64,000 nucleotides of DNA from Labrys okinawensis (GTDB lineage: Bacteria > Pseudomonadota > Alphaproteobacteria > Rhizobiales > Labraceae), in NCBI RefSeq assembly GCF_002982075.1, contig NZ_PUEJ01000003.1, forward strand, positions 620,001 to 684,000, written 5' to 3'. The position numbers were made by a program, and so were the translations under genes. The notes under the pieces were generated by a model that had not been told where the DNA came from, searched no databases, and saw nothing but the letters and a program-made list of their open reading frames with translations. Of this stretch, positions 1-8,781 are shown piece by piece (position 1 is the stretch's first letter; every line of letters begins with the position of its first letter).

Positions 1-14
1 TCAAATAGCCCGCT

Positions 15-785
15 TTACGGTCCCGCCTTGAACAGGGCGAATTCCTCGGCCGTCACGCGATCGAGATGCTCGCGATAGGCATCATGGTGGCGGTGCGACG
101 GGCCAATCCGGCCGAAGGACAGCTGGGCCTCGCCGTCGGGGCGGATAGGCACCAGGGCGATGGCTGCCGAGACCGGCGTGAGCTGCGTACCGCGGCCGGC
201 GCGCAGCGAGGTCAGGATACCGTACATCGCGCCCGTATGCGTCGGACGGCCGACCACCGCCACCCGGTACTGGCCGCTGATGGAGGTCACCAGATAGACA
301 TGGCCTGACTGGTTCGGCACCGAGACCTCGCCCTGCTGGTTGAAGCCGGTGTCGAGGCGCTCGGCCTCACGGAAGATCAGGCGGGAGGCGCTGTCGCTCC
401 AGGATATTTCGGTGCGATAGGCAAACACCGCGCCGGCCTCGCCGAAGGAGGGGCGCAAAGTAAGGTAATTGCCGGTGAGCCAGGACACTGCCGCCTTGGT
501 GTAGGAGCCCAGATGGTCCGGCGCCGTGCCGCCCCCCGGAGCAGCTATCGGGGCGGAGGCATGGTCTGCATGGCGCAAGTCGGTGCCGAGGGCTTCCTCC
601 AGGCGGATGACGGTGGCGAGGGTGAAGGGGCGACGGCCGGACAGGGCCTTTTCCAGGGTCGATAGGCTGATCTTGGCCTTTTCGGCGAGGGTCTGGCGCG
701 AGATGCGCCGGCGTGCCAGAGCCTCGCGCACCGCGAGCGTAATCTGGTGGGCTTGTTCGCTGGAAAACTCGCTGTCGGATGACAC
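15..785 (-). CDS. XRE-family helix-turn-helix transcriptional regulator
   Basis: A 256-residue cytoplasmic DNA-binding protein. The N-terminal part (about residues 8-66) reads as a Cro/C1-type HTH, with ISRQTLAEKAKISLSTLEKALSG as the two helices plus turn. The remaining 190 residues form a mixed alpha/beta region I do not recognise, possibly a ligand-sensing domain. I chose the GTG at 785 because AGCAGGA lies 8-9 bases upstream; in-frame ATGs at 866 and 920 would only add a low-complexity Arg/Pro leader. It is transcribed divergently from the VIT/vWA-sortase pair, so regulation of that pair is a reasonable but unproven inference. Confidence 0.75.
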   Translation of the reverse strand: MSSDSEFSSEQAHQITLAVREALARRRISRQTLAEKAKISLSTLEKALSGRRPFTLATVIRLEEALGTDLRHADHASAPIAAPGGGTAPDHLGSYTKAAVSWLTGNYLTLRPSFGEAGAVFAYRTEISWSDSASRLIFREAERLDTGFNQQGEVSVPNQSGHVYLVTSISGQYRVAVVGRPTHTGAMYGILTSLRAGRGTQLTPVSAAIALVPIRPDGEAQLSFGRIGPSHRHHDAYREHLDRVTAEEFALFKAGP

Positions 786-1011
786 GGGGCTGGTCCTGCT
801 GAAGCGATCACGCTGACCAGGCCTGATGACCGGCCGTCGCGCACAATCACGTACAAAACCGGACATTGCCGCAGGAGGCCACCGCCGGCAAGGCGCTTTG
901 TGACGGAATATGCCTAACAAACGCGGTTAATGAAGCTCGTACGCACAGTCCTCGCGAGAGCAGAACGGGACCAGGCCGACTGAGGCCAGACAGCGTTCAA
1001 TCGAGGACGAC

Positions 1012-3273
1012 ATGCACATGAACCAAGCGGTTGCCGGCCGCCAAACCGGCAGACGACGGCACCCTCATTCCGGTATCGGCCGCCGCGCTATGGGGGCGCT
1101 GGCCGAGCGTTTTCTCATGGTGGTGCTGATCCTTGCGACCTTCCTGCTCTTCGTTGTCGGCGCCTATGCCTCGCCCCGCGTCACCGTCGACGACGTCAAG
1201 GCGGGTTCCTTGCTGCTGCGCACCGAGGATCCAGGTAGTTATGTCGAGGCCGTCCGGACGGCCACCGACGTCCAACTCGGCGTGAGCGGTCCGACCATTC
1301 GCGCCACCGTGACGCAGATGTTCCACAATCCGGGCAAAAGCTGGGTTGAGGGCATCTATGTCTTCCCGCTGCCCGACGGTGCCGCCGTCGACACCATGAA
1401 GATGGTGGTCGGCCAGCGCGTGGTCGTCGCCGACATCAAGGAAAAGCAGCAGGCCAAGCTGGTCTATGAGCGTGCCAAGGCCGAGGGCAAGAAGGCCGCG
1501 CTGGTCGAACAGCAGCGGCCGAACATGTTCATGAATTCGATCGCCAATATCGGCCCCGGCGACACGGTGGTGATCCAGATCGAATATCAGGAGCCCGTGC
1601 GCCAGGCCGACAACACTTTCTCCCTCCGCGTACCGCTGGTGGTGGCGCCGCGCTTCTCGCCGAGCACGGTCGGCGCCGGCTCGGCCGAGACCGTGACCTT
1701 CCAGGACAAGTCGGGCTGGGGCGCTGTCACGCCGGCTCCGGCATCGGGTCAGGTGCCGCAGGCGCCGGTGCTCGATCCGCGCGAGAATGCGCCGGTCAAT
1801 CCCGTGCAGATCCGCATCGATCTCGATGCCGGCTTTGCGCTGGGCGAGGTGAAGAGCACCTTTCATCCCATCAAGATCACCGAGAAGGGGCCCCGGGCCC
1901 GTCATATCGAACTGGCTTCGGGGCCGGTGCCTTCGGATCGCGATTTCGAATTGACCTGGCAGGCCCAGCCCAGCCAGACGCCCTCCGTCGGCCTGTTTCG
2001 CGAGAAGGTCGGCAGTGACGACTATCTGATCGCCTATGTCACGCCGCCCACCGCCAGATCCGCCCAAGCCGACCAGCGCCCGCGCGACGTCACCTTCGTG
2101 ATCGACAATTCCGGCTCGATGGGAGGCACCTCGATCGAGCAGGCCCGGGCGAGCCTCGCCTATGCGTTGGGGCGGCTGACGCCATCGGACCGCTTCAATG
2201 TCATCCGCTTCGACGATACCTTCACCAACCTGTTCGGCGGCACGCTGCCGGCCACGCCCGAGAACGTTGCGCGGGCCCAGGACTATGTCTCGCGCCTCCA
2301 GGCCGATGGCGGCACCATGATGGTGGCCCCCATGCTGGAGGCCCTCAAGGATAGCCACGAGGGCGAAAAAGGTTTCCTGCGGCAGGTGGTGTTCATCACG
2401 GACGGCGGCATCGACAATGAGCAGGACCTGTTCGACACCATAGCCTCGCACCGCGGCCGTTCGCGCGTCTTCATGGTCGGCATCGGCTCGGCACCGAACT
2501 CATATCTGATGACCCGCGCGGCCGAACTCGGCGGCGGTGCCTTCATGCAGATCGGCTCGGTCGATCAGGTGCAGGAACGTATGAAGCAACTGGTCGACAA
2601 GCTGGAAAGCCCGGCGATGACCAATATCGACATCGCTTTTTCCGGAGGCGCGGCCGATGTGACGCCGCGCATCCTGCCCGATCTCTACCATGGCGAGACC
2701 CTGGTGCTGGCGGCCAAGGTCAAGCACCTCACGGGCAGCGTCGAGGTGCGCGGCCTCATCGACAGCAAGGGCTGGTCCATCGCGCTGCCGGTTGCTGGCG
2801 CCGCGGAAGGAGCCGGCATTTCCAAGCTGTGGGCGCGCCGCAAGATCGATGATGCCGAGGTGGCGCAGACACTGCGGCAGATCGGCCGGGAGGAGGCCGA
2901 CAAGCGCATCCTGGCGCTTGCCCTCGATCACCATCTCGTCACCCGGCTTACCAGCCTGGTGGCCGTGGACAAGACCCCGATCCGCCCACGCGGCGTGCAC
3001 CTGTCCCGTTCCGACGTGCCGCTGAACCTGCCGGCCGGCTGGGATTTCGACAAGGTCTTCGGCATCAAGGGGGAGGCTGCCGCCGACCGCGAGCAGCGCC
3101 AGGCCCTGCTGGATCTCGATGGCAGGAAGGTGCAGACGATCGACGCCTCGCGCGCCATCAGCCTGCCGCAGACTGCGACGGATGCCGAGCTGCGCCTGAT
3201 CATCGGCGGCCTGCTGCTTGCCGGTGGCCTCGCCTTCGGCTTCCTCACCCGTCGGCGCAGGGCACTCGCATGA
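1012..3273 (+). CDS. VIT and vWA domain surface protein, class GN sortase substrate
   Basis: A 753-residue exported protein of the marine proteobacterial sortase target type. It has an N-terminal hydrophobic export segment (about residues 35-55), a VIT (inter-alpha-trypsin-inhibitor) domain at about 70-205, and a von Willebrand A domain beginning near residue 360 with the MIDAS motif DNSGS at 365-369. The C-terminus is a complete sorting signal: LPQTA at about 718-722, a hydrophobic helix, then RRRR. Its stop overlaps the start of the downstream sortase by 4 bases (ATGA), so the two are translationally coupled. I infer that it is anchored in the envelope by that sortase; its ligand is unknown. 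GAGGAC lies just upstream of the ATG. Confidence 0.9.
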   Translation: MHMNQAVAGRQTGRRRHPHSGIGRRAMGALAERFLMVVLILATFLLFVVGAYASPRVTVDDVKAGSLLLRTEDPGSYVEAVRTATDVQLGVSGPTIRATVTQMFHNPGKSWVEGIYVFPLPDGAAVDTMKMVVGQRVVVADIKEKQQAKLVYERAKAEGKKAALVEQQRPNMFMNSIANIGPGDTVVIQIEYQEPVRQADNTFSLRVPLVVAPRFSPSTVGAGSAETVTFQDKSGWGAVTPAPASGQVPQAPVLDPRENAPVNPVQIRIDLDAGFALGEVKSTFHPIKITEKGPRARHIELASGPVPSDRDFELTWQAQPSQTPSVGLFREKVGSDDYLIAYVTPPTARSAQADQRPRDVTFVIDNSGSMGGTSIEQARASLAYALGRLTPSDRFNVIRFDDTFTNLFGGTLPATPENVARAQDYVSRLQADGGTMMVAPMLEALKDSHEGEKGFLRQVVFITDGGIDNEQDLFDTIASHRGRSRVFMVGIGSAPNSYLMTRAAELGGGAFMQIGSVDQVQERMKQLVDKLESPAMTNIDIAFSGGAADVTPRILPDLYHGETLVLAAKVKHLTGSVEVRGLIDSKGWSIALPVAGAAEGAGISKLWARRKIDDAEVAQTLRQIGREEADKRILALALDHHLVTRLTSLVAVDKTPIRPRGVHLSRSDVPLNLPAGWDFDKVFGIKGEAAADREQRQALLDLDGRKVQTIDASRAISLPQTATDAELRLIIGGLLLAGGLAFGFLTRRRRALA

Positions 3274-3890
3274 TCGTGCTCCCATTCCCAAGGCTCCCGC
3301 CCGCAGCGGCGGGAGCTTCCTGGTTTGCCAGGATCCGGTTGCTGGTCATGGGTGGACTGCTCTGCGCCGGCCTGGTCCTGGGCGGGCAGGGAGTTTGGAT
3401 CCACGCCAAGGCCTTCCTCGCGCAGATCCTGCTCAATCGGGCCTTCGATCAGTCGGTCGCCAGCGGCGCCATCGTCAAGCCCTGGTCCTGGCTGGATACC
3501 TATCCGGCCGCCCGTATCGAGGTCCCGCGTCTCGGCAAGAGCGCCGTGGCGCTGGAAGGAGCGAGCGGACAGGCGCTGGCATTCGGGCCGGCGCACGTCG
3601 CCGGCACGCCTGCGGCCGGAGAGGAGGGCACGGCCGTCTATGCCGCCCATCGCGACACGCATTTCGCCTTCCTCGGCGAGGTAAGGGTCGGGGACGAGAT
3701 CAAGGTCATCCGCCGCGACGGCGTCGCCATGCGCTATCGCGTCACCGGGCAGGATATACGTCCCTGGGACAGCTCCGGCATCGACCCCGCCGCGCCTGGC
3801 CGCCATCTCGTGCTGGCCACCTGCTGGCCGTTCGACGCCGTTACCAGGGGGCCGCTGCGCTATCTCGTCCACGCCGAACTGGCGCCATGA
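3270..3890 (+). CDS. Class GN (Gram-negative) sortase
   Basis: A 206-residue transpeptidase with an N-terminal membrane anchor (about residues 22-45) and a sortase catalytic domain. The catalytic residues are visible: His127 in AAHRDTHF, Cys185 in LATCWPF (the TLxTC motif) and Arg193 in TRGPLRY. It should cleave the LPQTA signal of the protein encoded immediately upstream, whose stop codon overlaps this start. Class GN sortases are known as dedicated partners of VIT/vWA proteins in proteobacteria. The acceptor to which the substrate is attached in a Gram-negative envelope is not established. The enzyme lies in the inner membrane facing the periplasm. Confidence 0.92.
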   Translation: MIVLPFPRLPPAAAGASWFARIRLLVMGGLLCAGLVLGGQGVWIHAKAFLAQILLNRAFDQSVASGAIVKPWSWLDTYPAARIEVPRLGKSAVALEGASGQALAFGPAHVAGTPAAGEEGTAVYAAHRDTHFAFLGEVRVGDEIKVIRRDGVAMRYRVTGQDIRPWDSSGIDPAAPGRHLVLATCWPFDAVTRGPLRYLVHAELAP

Positions 3891-3965
3891 GGAATGAGCA
3901 AGGTCGATTGAAGTGGCGCCAACCATGATCTAGTTTGCTCAGAAAATATCCGACGGGAGCGAACT

Positions 3966-4748
3966 GTGAGCGAACTGAACCGCCAGAACCGGATCATCGA
4001 GATCCTGGGCAAGCGTCCCTTCCTCACGGTGCGGGACCTGCAAGGGCAATTGGGAGTCTCCGCCGCCACCATCCGGCGGGATATCGACAAACTCGACCAG
4101 ACCGGCAAGGCGCAGAAGGTCTATGGCGGCATCGCGGTGCTCGATGGCTCGGCGTCGCCCGGCCGCCACGCGGCCCGGCCCTATGACGAAAACCGCGATC
4201 TGGCGGTGGAAGCCAAGCAGGCGATCGCGGAAGATGCGGCAACGCTGGTGCGCGACGGTGATTCCATCATCATCCATGGTGGTTCGACCTGCTTCTATCT
4301 CGGCACCAGGCTCGCCCATCGCAATGTCCGCCTCTATACCAACTCCATGCCCTTGGTGGCCTTTCTCAGCGACCGGGGCAGTTGCAGCCTGACGGTTGCG
4401 GGAGGCGAATTGCATCGTGAGCCGGGCATTATCCACCCGACCGCGCCCGCGCCTCCCTTCTACGCCTCCAAATTCTTCCTGGGGGCGCAGGGCATCAGCC
4501 GCGACGGATTGCTGGAGTCCCATCCGCTGCTGGTGCGCACCATCATCGATCTGAGCGCCAATGCCGATCAGGTCGTCGTGCTCGCGGACAGCCGGAAATT
4601 CGCTATCCGTGCGCGCAGTGTCGCCCTGCCACTGTCCAGGGTGGGCGTCCTCATCACGGATGACGGCTTGTCGGATCGGGACGCCAAGATGCTTGAGAAT
4701 GCCGGCATCAGCATCCGGGTCGTCTCCCTCGCGCCCGATACGGTTTGA
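3966..4748 (+). CDS. DeoR-family sugar-responsive transcriptional repressor
   Basis: A 260-residue regulator starting at GTG 3966 with GGGAG upstream. It has an N-terminal DeoR winged HTH (residues 5-57; LTVRDLQGQLGVSAATIRRD is the recognition region) and a C-terminal DeoR sugar-phosphate sensor domain (about 75-235), which in this family binds phosphorylated sugars. It precedes an ABC sugar-transport operon on the same strand with a 386-base gap carrying a near-perfect palindrome, so control of that operon is the obvious inference. The inducer is not predictable from the sequence. Confidence 0.88.
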   Translation: MSELNRQNRIIEILGKRPFLTVRDLQGQLGVSAATIRRDIDKLDQTGKAQKVYGGIAVLDGSASPGRHAARPYDENRDLAVEAKQAIAEDAATLVRDGDSIIIHGGSTCFYLGTRLAHRNVRLYTNSMPLVAFLSDRGSCSLTVAGGELHREPGIIHPTAPAPPFYASKFFLGAQGISRDGLLESHPLLVRTIIDLSANADQVVVLADSRKFAIRARSVALPLSRVGVLITDDGLSDRDAKMLENAGISIRVVSLAPDTV

Positions 4749-5134
4749 TTGTGTTGCCGTCGCCTGTCATGAGCGAGTTCAATCGGTATGGCGCTCAGTC
4801 TATTGCATGCGCCGACGTCGCTATGCCTCCCAGCTGGCGTACCACTCTTTTTTTCGGGTTGAAAAATATAACAAAAATGCAAATTTCGCGGTAAGTGGAG
4901 TTCTCGTGGCAATGATTATTTTAGATCATAGGTGAGCTAATTATCTCACCGTGTGCTTTATCACGCTTGCTGAAAGACGATTTTTGATCTAGTTGGGCAA
5001 TATGTCTTACAAAAAAGCGTGAGGAGAAGCGCGGACATGGGGGAGACGCGGGTCGGCCGGATGGCGTTCGCCACCGGGCAAGCCTTTCGGTCAGGCCTGG
5101 ATCGTTCCATGGCGGCCGTCGCTCGGAGGACGTC
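4749..5134 (+). other. Regulatory intergenic region upstream of sugar ABC operon
   Basis: A gap of 386 bases, noticeably AT-rich at about 4840-5010 compared with the genes around it. It holds a near-perfect palindrome at 4931-4950 and a good ribosome binding site (GGAGGA) before the ATG at 5135. I could not fix a convincing -35/-10 pair, and I see no conserved coding frame. Confidence 0.5.
4931..4950. promoter_or_regulatory. Near-perfect 20-bp palindrome, candidate DeoR operator
   Basis: GGTGAGCTAATTATCTCACC pairs at 9 of 10 positions about its centre. It sits in the AT-rich gap between the deoR-type gene and the sugar ABC operon, about 185 bases upstream of the first ABC start codon. A T-run does not follow it, so I read it as a protein-binding site rather than a terminator. 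Confidence 0.5.
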
Positions 5135-6643
5135 ATGACGGCCGTCGTCAGCCTCCACGACATCTCCAAATCCTTTTCCGGCGTGAAGGTGCTGCGCGAC
5201 GTCAATTTCGACGTGCGCCCCGGTGAGGTCCATGCGCTGCTCGGTGAGAACGGTGCCGGCAAGTCGACCCTGATCAAGGTGATCGCCGGCGTGCATCAGC
5301 CCGATACGGGTACGCTGACGGTCGGCGGCGAGAGCGTCCGCTTCACCTCGCCACGGCACGCGCGCCGGCACGGCATCGCCACCGTCTATCAGGAACTCCT
5401 GCTGTTTCCCGAACTGACCGTGGCGGAAAACATCTTCCTGGGCAATGCACCCCGCCAAAAGTGGGGCGGGCTCGATTGGAGCGCCATGCGCCTCAAGGCA
5501 CGCCAGCTCCTGGATTCCCTGGACAGCCACGATCTCGACGTGGACGCCAAGGTCGGCACGCTCTCCGTCGCCAATCGCCAGCGGGTCGAGATCGCCAAGG
5601 CACTGTCGCAGGATGCACGCCTGCTGATCATGGACGAGCCGACAGCCGCGCTGGTGGAGGCCGATGTGCGCCGGCTGATGAGCGTGGTCAAGAAACTGCG
5701 CGAACGCGGCGTCGCCATCATCTATGTCTCCCACCGCATGCCTGAGATTTTCGAACTGGCGGATCGGGTCACGGTGCTGCGCGACGGCATCTATATCGGC
5801 ACGCGCGACATTTCGGAGGTGACCGAGGCCTCGCTCGTCTCGATGATGGTCGGCCGTTCGATCGAGCAGCTCTTTCCCAAGGTGGAAGCGCCGCTCGGCG
5901 AAGTCGCGCTCGAACTGCGCGATGTCAGCTTCGGGCGCAAGGTGCAGAACATTTCGCTGAGCCTGAGGGCGGGCGAGATCCTCGGCCTTGCCGGCCTGAT
6001 CGGTTCGGGGCGTACGGAGCTCGCGCTGACCGTCTTCGGCATCACGCCGGCCAGCACGGGCGAGATCCTGGTCAACGGCCGCAGGGTGACCATCGACGGC
6101 CCGCGCGCGGCGCGCGACCTCGGCATCGCCTATGTGCCGGAGGATCGTGGCTCCCAGGGGCTCGTGCGGCCGATGACCATCCGCGAAAACGTCTCGATGG
6201 CGGTGCTCGACAAGATGTCGAACGGCTTCGCCATCCGCTTCGGCGATGAGATCCGCCGTTCGGTCGAGGCGATCAAGCGGCTGGGCATCCGGACCCGCGG
6301 CCCGGAGCAGGTCGTCGGCGAACTCTCCGGCGGCAACCAGCAGAAGGTCGTGCTGGCCAAGTGGCTGGAGGCCAATCCGCGCATCCTGATCATGGATGAG
6401 CCGACGCGTGGCATCGATGTCGGTGCCAAGGCCGAGATCTACGCGCTGATGGGGCGGCTGGTGCAGCAGGGCGTCGCCATCCTGATGATATCGAGCGAAC
6501 TGCCGGAGGTGCTCGGCATGAGCGATCGCGTCCTCGTCATCAATGGCGGGCGCCTCGTCGCCGAATTCGACCGCGCCCAGGCGACGCCGGATGCCGTCGG
6601 CGCCGCCATGACCAACGCCCAACCCCTGCAGGGAGCGGCCTGA
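5135..6643 (+). CDS. Sugar ABC transporter ATP-binding protein (RbsA/LsrA-like, duplicated ATPase)
   Basis: A 502-residue cytoplasmic ATPase made of two fused ABC domains, as in RbsA, XylG and LsrA. The first domain has a good Walker A (GENGAGKST, about residues 38-46) but a degenerate signature (LSVANRQRVEIAKAL). The second has a relaxed P-loop (GLIGSGRTEL) and a good signature ([15 protein letters not shown]), the usual asymmetry of this class. It powers the two downstream permeases. The first permease gene overlaps it by one base (TGATG). The start is supported by GGAGGA. Confidence 0.93.
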   Translation: MTAVVSLHDISKSFSGVKVLRDVNFDVRPGEVHALLGENGAGKSTLIKVIAGVHQPDTGTLTVGGESVRFTSPRHARRHGIATVYQELLLFPELTVAENIFLGNAPRQKWGGLDWSAMRLKARQLLDSLDSHDLDVDAKVGTLSVANRQRVEIAKALSQDARLLIMDEPTAALVEADVRRLMSVVKKLRERGVAIIYVSHRMPEIFELADRVTVLRDGIYIGTRDISEVTEASLVSMMVGRSIEQLFPKVEAPLGEVALELRDVSFGRKVQNISLSLRAGEILGLAGLIGSGRTELALTVFGITPASTGEILVNGRRVTIDGPRAARDLGIAYVPEDRGSQGLVRPMTIRENVSMAVLDKMSNGFAIRFGDEIRRSVEAIKRLGIRTRGPEQVVGELSGGNQQKVVLAKWLEANPRILIMDEPTRGIDVGAKAEIYALMGRLVQQGVAILMISSELPEVLGMSDRVLVINGGRLVAEFDRAQATPDAVGAAMTNAQPLQGAA

Positions 6644-7638
6644 TGGGCGAGACTGCATCCTCTTCCGTCCTCGTGCCCTCGCGCGGTCCCTTGGCGCGCC
6701 TGTTCGGCGGGCTCGGCCAGGAAATGGTGGTGCTCGGGGCGCTCGTCGTGCTGATTGCCGCCATCGGCCTCTACAATCCGCGCTTTCTCGGCTCCAGCAA
6801 CCTGAACGCCATCTTCGCGGGCAATGCCTATATCGCAGTGGCCGCCATGGGCATGGCCATGGTGATCATCTCCGGCCATATCGACGTCTCGGTGGGATCG
6901 CTGATCGGCGTTCTCGCCACCATTGCCGGCACGCTGGCGACCAAGGGCTATCCGGTCTGGATCGCCTGGCTCGTGCCGGTGCTGGTGGGCATCGCCATCA
7001 ACGCCTTCGTCGGCGTGCTGGTCGCCTATGCCAGCATCCCCTCCATCGTGGTCACGCTCGGCATGCTCTCGATCCTCAAGGGCGGGCTGATCCTGGCGAC
7101 CAGCGGCAACTGGATCAACAATCTGCCGCCTGACTTCCTGATCGCGCAGATGAGCTGGTTCGGCGTGCGCTCGCCCATCGTCATCATGGTGGTGCTGACG
7201 GCCGCCGTCGCCTTCTGGATGCGGTATTCGGCCTTCGGGCGTTCGATCTACGCCGTCGGCGGCAATCCCGAGGCCGCCCGTGCGGCTGGCATTCCGGCCA
7301 AGCCCGTGACCGTTGCCGTCTTCGCCATTCACGGCTTCTTCGCAGGTCTGGCGGCGCTGCTCTTTGCCACGCAGCTGCAGGTGATCCAGTCGACCGTGCC
7401 TCCTGGCCTCGAGCTCACCGTCATTACCGCTGCCGTGATCGGCGGTGTCTCCATCCTCGGCGGTACCGGCACGGTGATCGGCTCCACCCTGGCGGCCATG
7501 CTGTTCGCCACCATCACCTCGGCCCTGACCTTCATGCCCTATTCCAATGTGCTGGTGTTCTGGAAACAGGCGATCGTCGGTGTGCTCATTCTCATCACCG
7601 TGCTGGCGGACATGGTCCGCCGCCATCGCATGATTTGA
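6643..7638 (+). CDS. Sugar ABC transporter permease (RbsC/LsrC-like)
   Basis: A 331-residue inner-membrane permease of the branched-chain-amino-acid/ribose type. It has many hydrophobic helices and the conserved loops SGHIDVSVGSLIGV (about residue 85) and ALGG/AVIGGVSILGGTGT (about 260-275) that identify RbsC-class proteins. It pairs with the second permease encoded next, suggesting a heterodimeric channel as in LsrC-LsrD or RhaP-RhaQ. It is translationally coupled to the ATPase. Confidence 0.92.
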   Translation: MGETASSSVLVPSRGPLARLFGGLGQEMVVLGALVVLIAAIGLYNPRFLGSSNLNAIFAGNAYIAVAAMGMAMVIISGHIDVSVGSLIGVLATIAGTLATKGYPVWIAWLVPVLVGIAINAFVGVLVAYASIPSIVVTLGMLSILKGGLILATSGNWINNLPPDFLIAQMSWFGVRSPIVIMVVLTAAVAFWMRYSAFGRSIYAVGGNPEAARAAGIPAKPVTVAVFAIHGFFAGLAALLFATQLQVIQSTVPPGLELTVITAAVIGGVSILGGTGTVIGSTLAAMLFATITSALTFMPYSNVLVFWKQAIVGVLILITVLADMVRRHRMI

Positions 7639-7650
7639 GGGGAGGGCACG

Positions 7651-8619
7651 ATGAACTGGCGCTCCCTTCTGCTTCGCCACGAGACCATCCTGGCCTTGCT
7701 GCTGGTGGTCGTGCTCGTCTTCCTGGCACAATCCTCCGACAGGTTTCTCACCGTCGACAACCTCCTCAACCAGGCCCGGCTGATGACGGAGATCGGCTTG
7801 ATCGCTCTGGCGATGACCTTCGTCATCGTCACCGGGGGCATTGATCTTTCCGTCGGCTCGATCGTCGGCGTAGTTGCCATCATGCTCGGCGTGCTCTGGC
7901 AGAATCTCGGCCTGCCGCTGCCGGTCGCCATCGCGCTGGCACTGGCGCTCGGCACCTTGTGCGGGGTGGTCAACGGCCTGATCATCACCATGTTCCGGGT
8001 GCCGCCCCTGATCGCCACCCTGGCCACGCTCGCCCTCTATCGCGGCCTGGCGGAGGGCATCAGCCAGGCCCGGTCCGTGCGGGGCTATCCCGACTGGTTC
8101 CTGGTGCTGGGGCAGGGGCAGGTGCTCGACGTACCGGTGCAGGTCTGGCTGCTCGTGCTGGCGGCGATCGTGGCGGCCTGCGTGCTCGGCCTGACCGTGT
8201 TCGGGCGTGCCACCTATGCCATCGGCTCCAACGAGATCGCCGCGCGCTTCTCCGGTCTTGCGGTCGATCGCACCAAGATCCTGATCTACGGCGCCTCGGG
8301 CCTGTGCGCTGCGATGGCCGGCGTGATCTTCGTGTCGAGAGTGACGACCACACGCTCGGACATGGGGTCGGGCTGGGAGCTCGATGCCATCACGGCGGTG
8401 GTGCTCGGCGGCACCAGCATCTTCGGCGGGCGCGGCACCATCATCGGCACGGTGCTCGGCCTCGCCCTGATGCAGGCGCTGAAGAACGGTCTGCTGCTGC
8501 AGGGCTACAAGGGCGACAGCACCATCATCCTGATCGGTACGGCCCTGATCCTCACCGTGCTGCTCAGCAATCTGGTTCCCCTGCTGAGCCGCATGGCCGG
8601 CCGCAGGCGGCCGGCTTGA
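7651..8619 (+). CDS. Sugar ABC transporter permease (LsrD-like, second subunit)
   Basis: A 322-residue multi-pass inner-membrane permease, paralogous to the preceding one. The signature loops TGGIDLSVGSIVGV and VLGGTSIFGGRGTIIG are conserved. It starts 12 bases after the previous stop, with a GGGGAGGG ribosome site. Two distinct permeases and a duplicated ATPase are the LsrACD/RhaTPQ arrangement rather than the single-permease ribose system. Confidence 0.92.
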   Translation: MNWRSLLLRHETILALLLVVVLVFLAQSSDRFLTVDNLLNQARLMTEIGLIALAMTFVIVTGGIDLSVGSIVGVVAIMLGVLWQNLGLPLPVAIALALALGTLCGVVNGLIITMFRVPPLIATLATLALYRGLAEGISQARSVRGYPDWFLVLGQGQVLDVPVQVWLLVLAAIVAACVLGLTVFGRATYAIGSNEIAARFSGLAVDRTKILIYGASGLCAAMAGVIFVSRVTTTRSDMGSGWELDAITAVVLGGTSIFGGRGTIIGTVLGLALMQALKNGLLLQGYKGDSTIILIGTALILTVLLSNLVPLLSRMAGRRRPA

Positions 8620-8631
8620 TAAAAGGCCTTC

Positions 8632-8656
8632 CGGGCGGGGCCTGCGCTCCCGCCCG
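8632..8656 (+). other. Intercistronic hairpin between permease and binding protein
   Basis: Perfect 8-bp arms CGGGCGGG and CCCGCCCG with a 9-base loop, and no T-run. Such hairpins inside transporter operons usually limit read-through or protect the flanking message, letting the binding protein be made in excess. The function here is inferred. Confidence 0.5.
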
Positions 8657-8781
8657 AAGAGGATGTTCTGGCGTAAGGCGTTCAATTTCAACGATCTGGC
8701 CCTCGTTCCGGAATCGATTTCTCCGGCGGCGAGGACGGCAATGGCAGCCGGTGCAAGACCGGCGAACTGTGGAGGAAGACC

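Noticed and set aside
4961..6658. Minus-strand frame of about 565 codons opposite the ABC ATPase
   Set aside because: Low-complexity composition, no ribosome site, fully explained as the antisense of a conserved duplicated ATPase.
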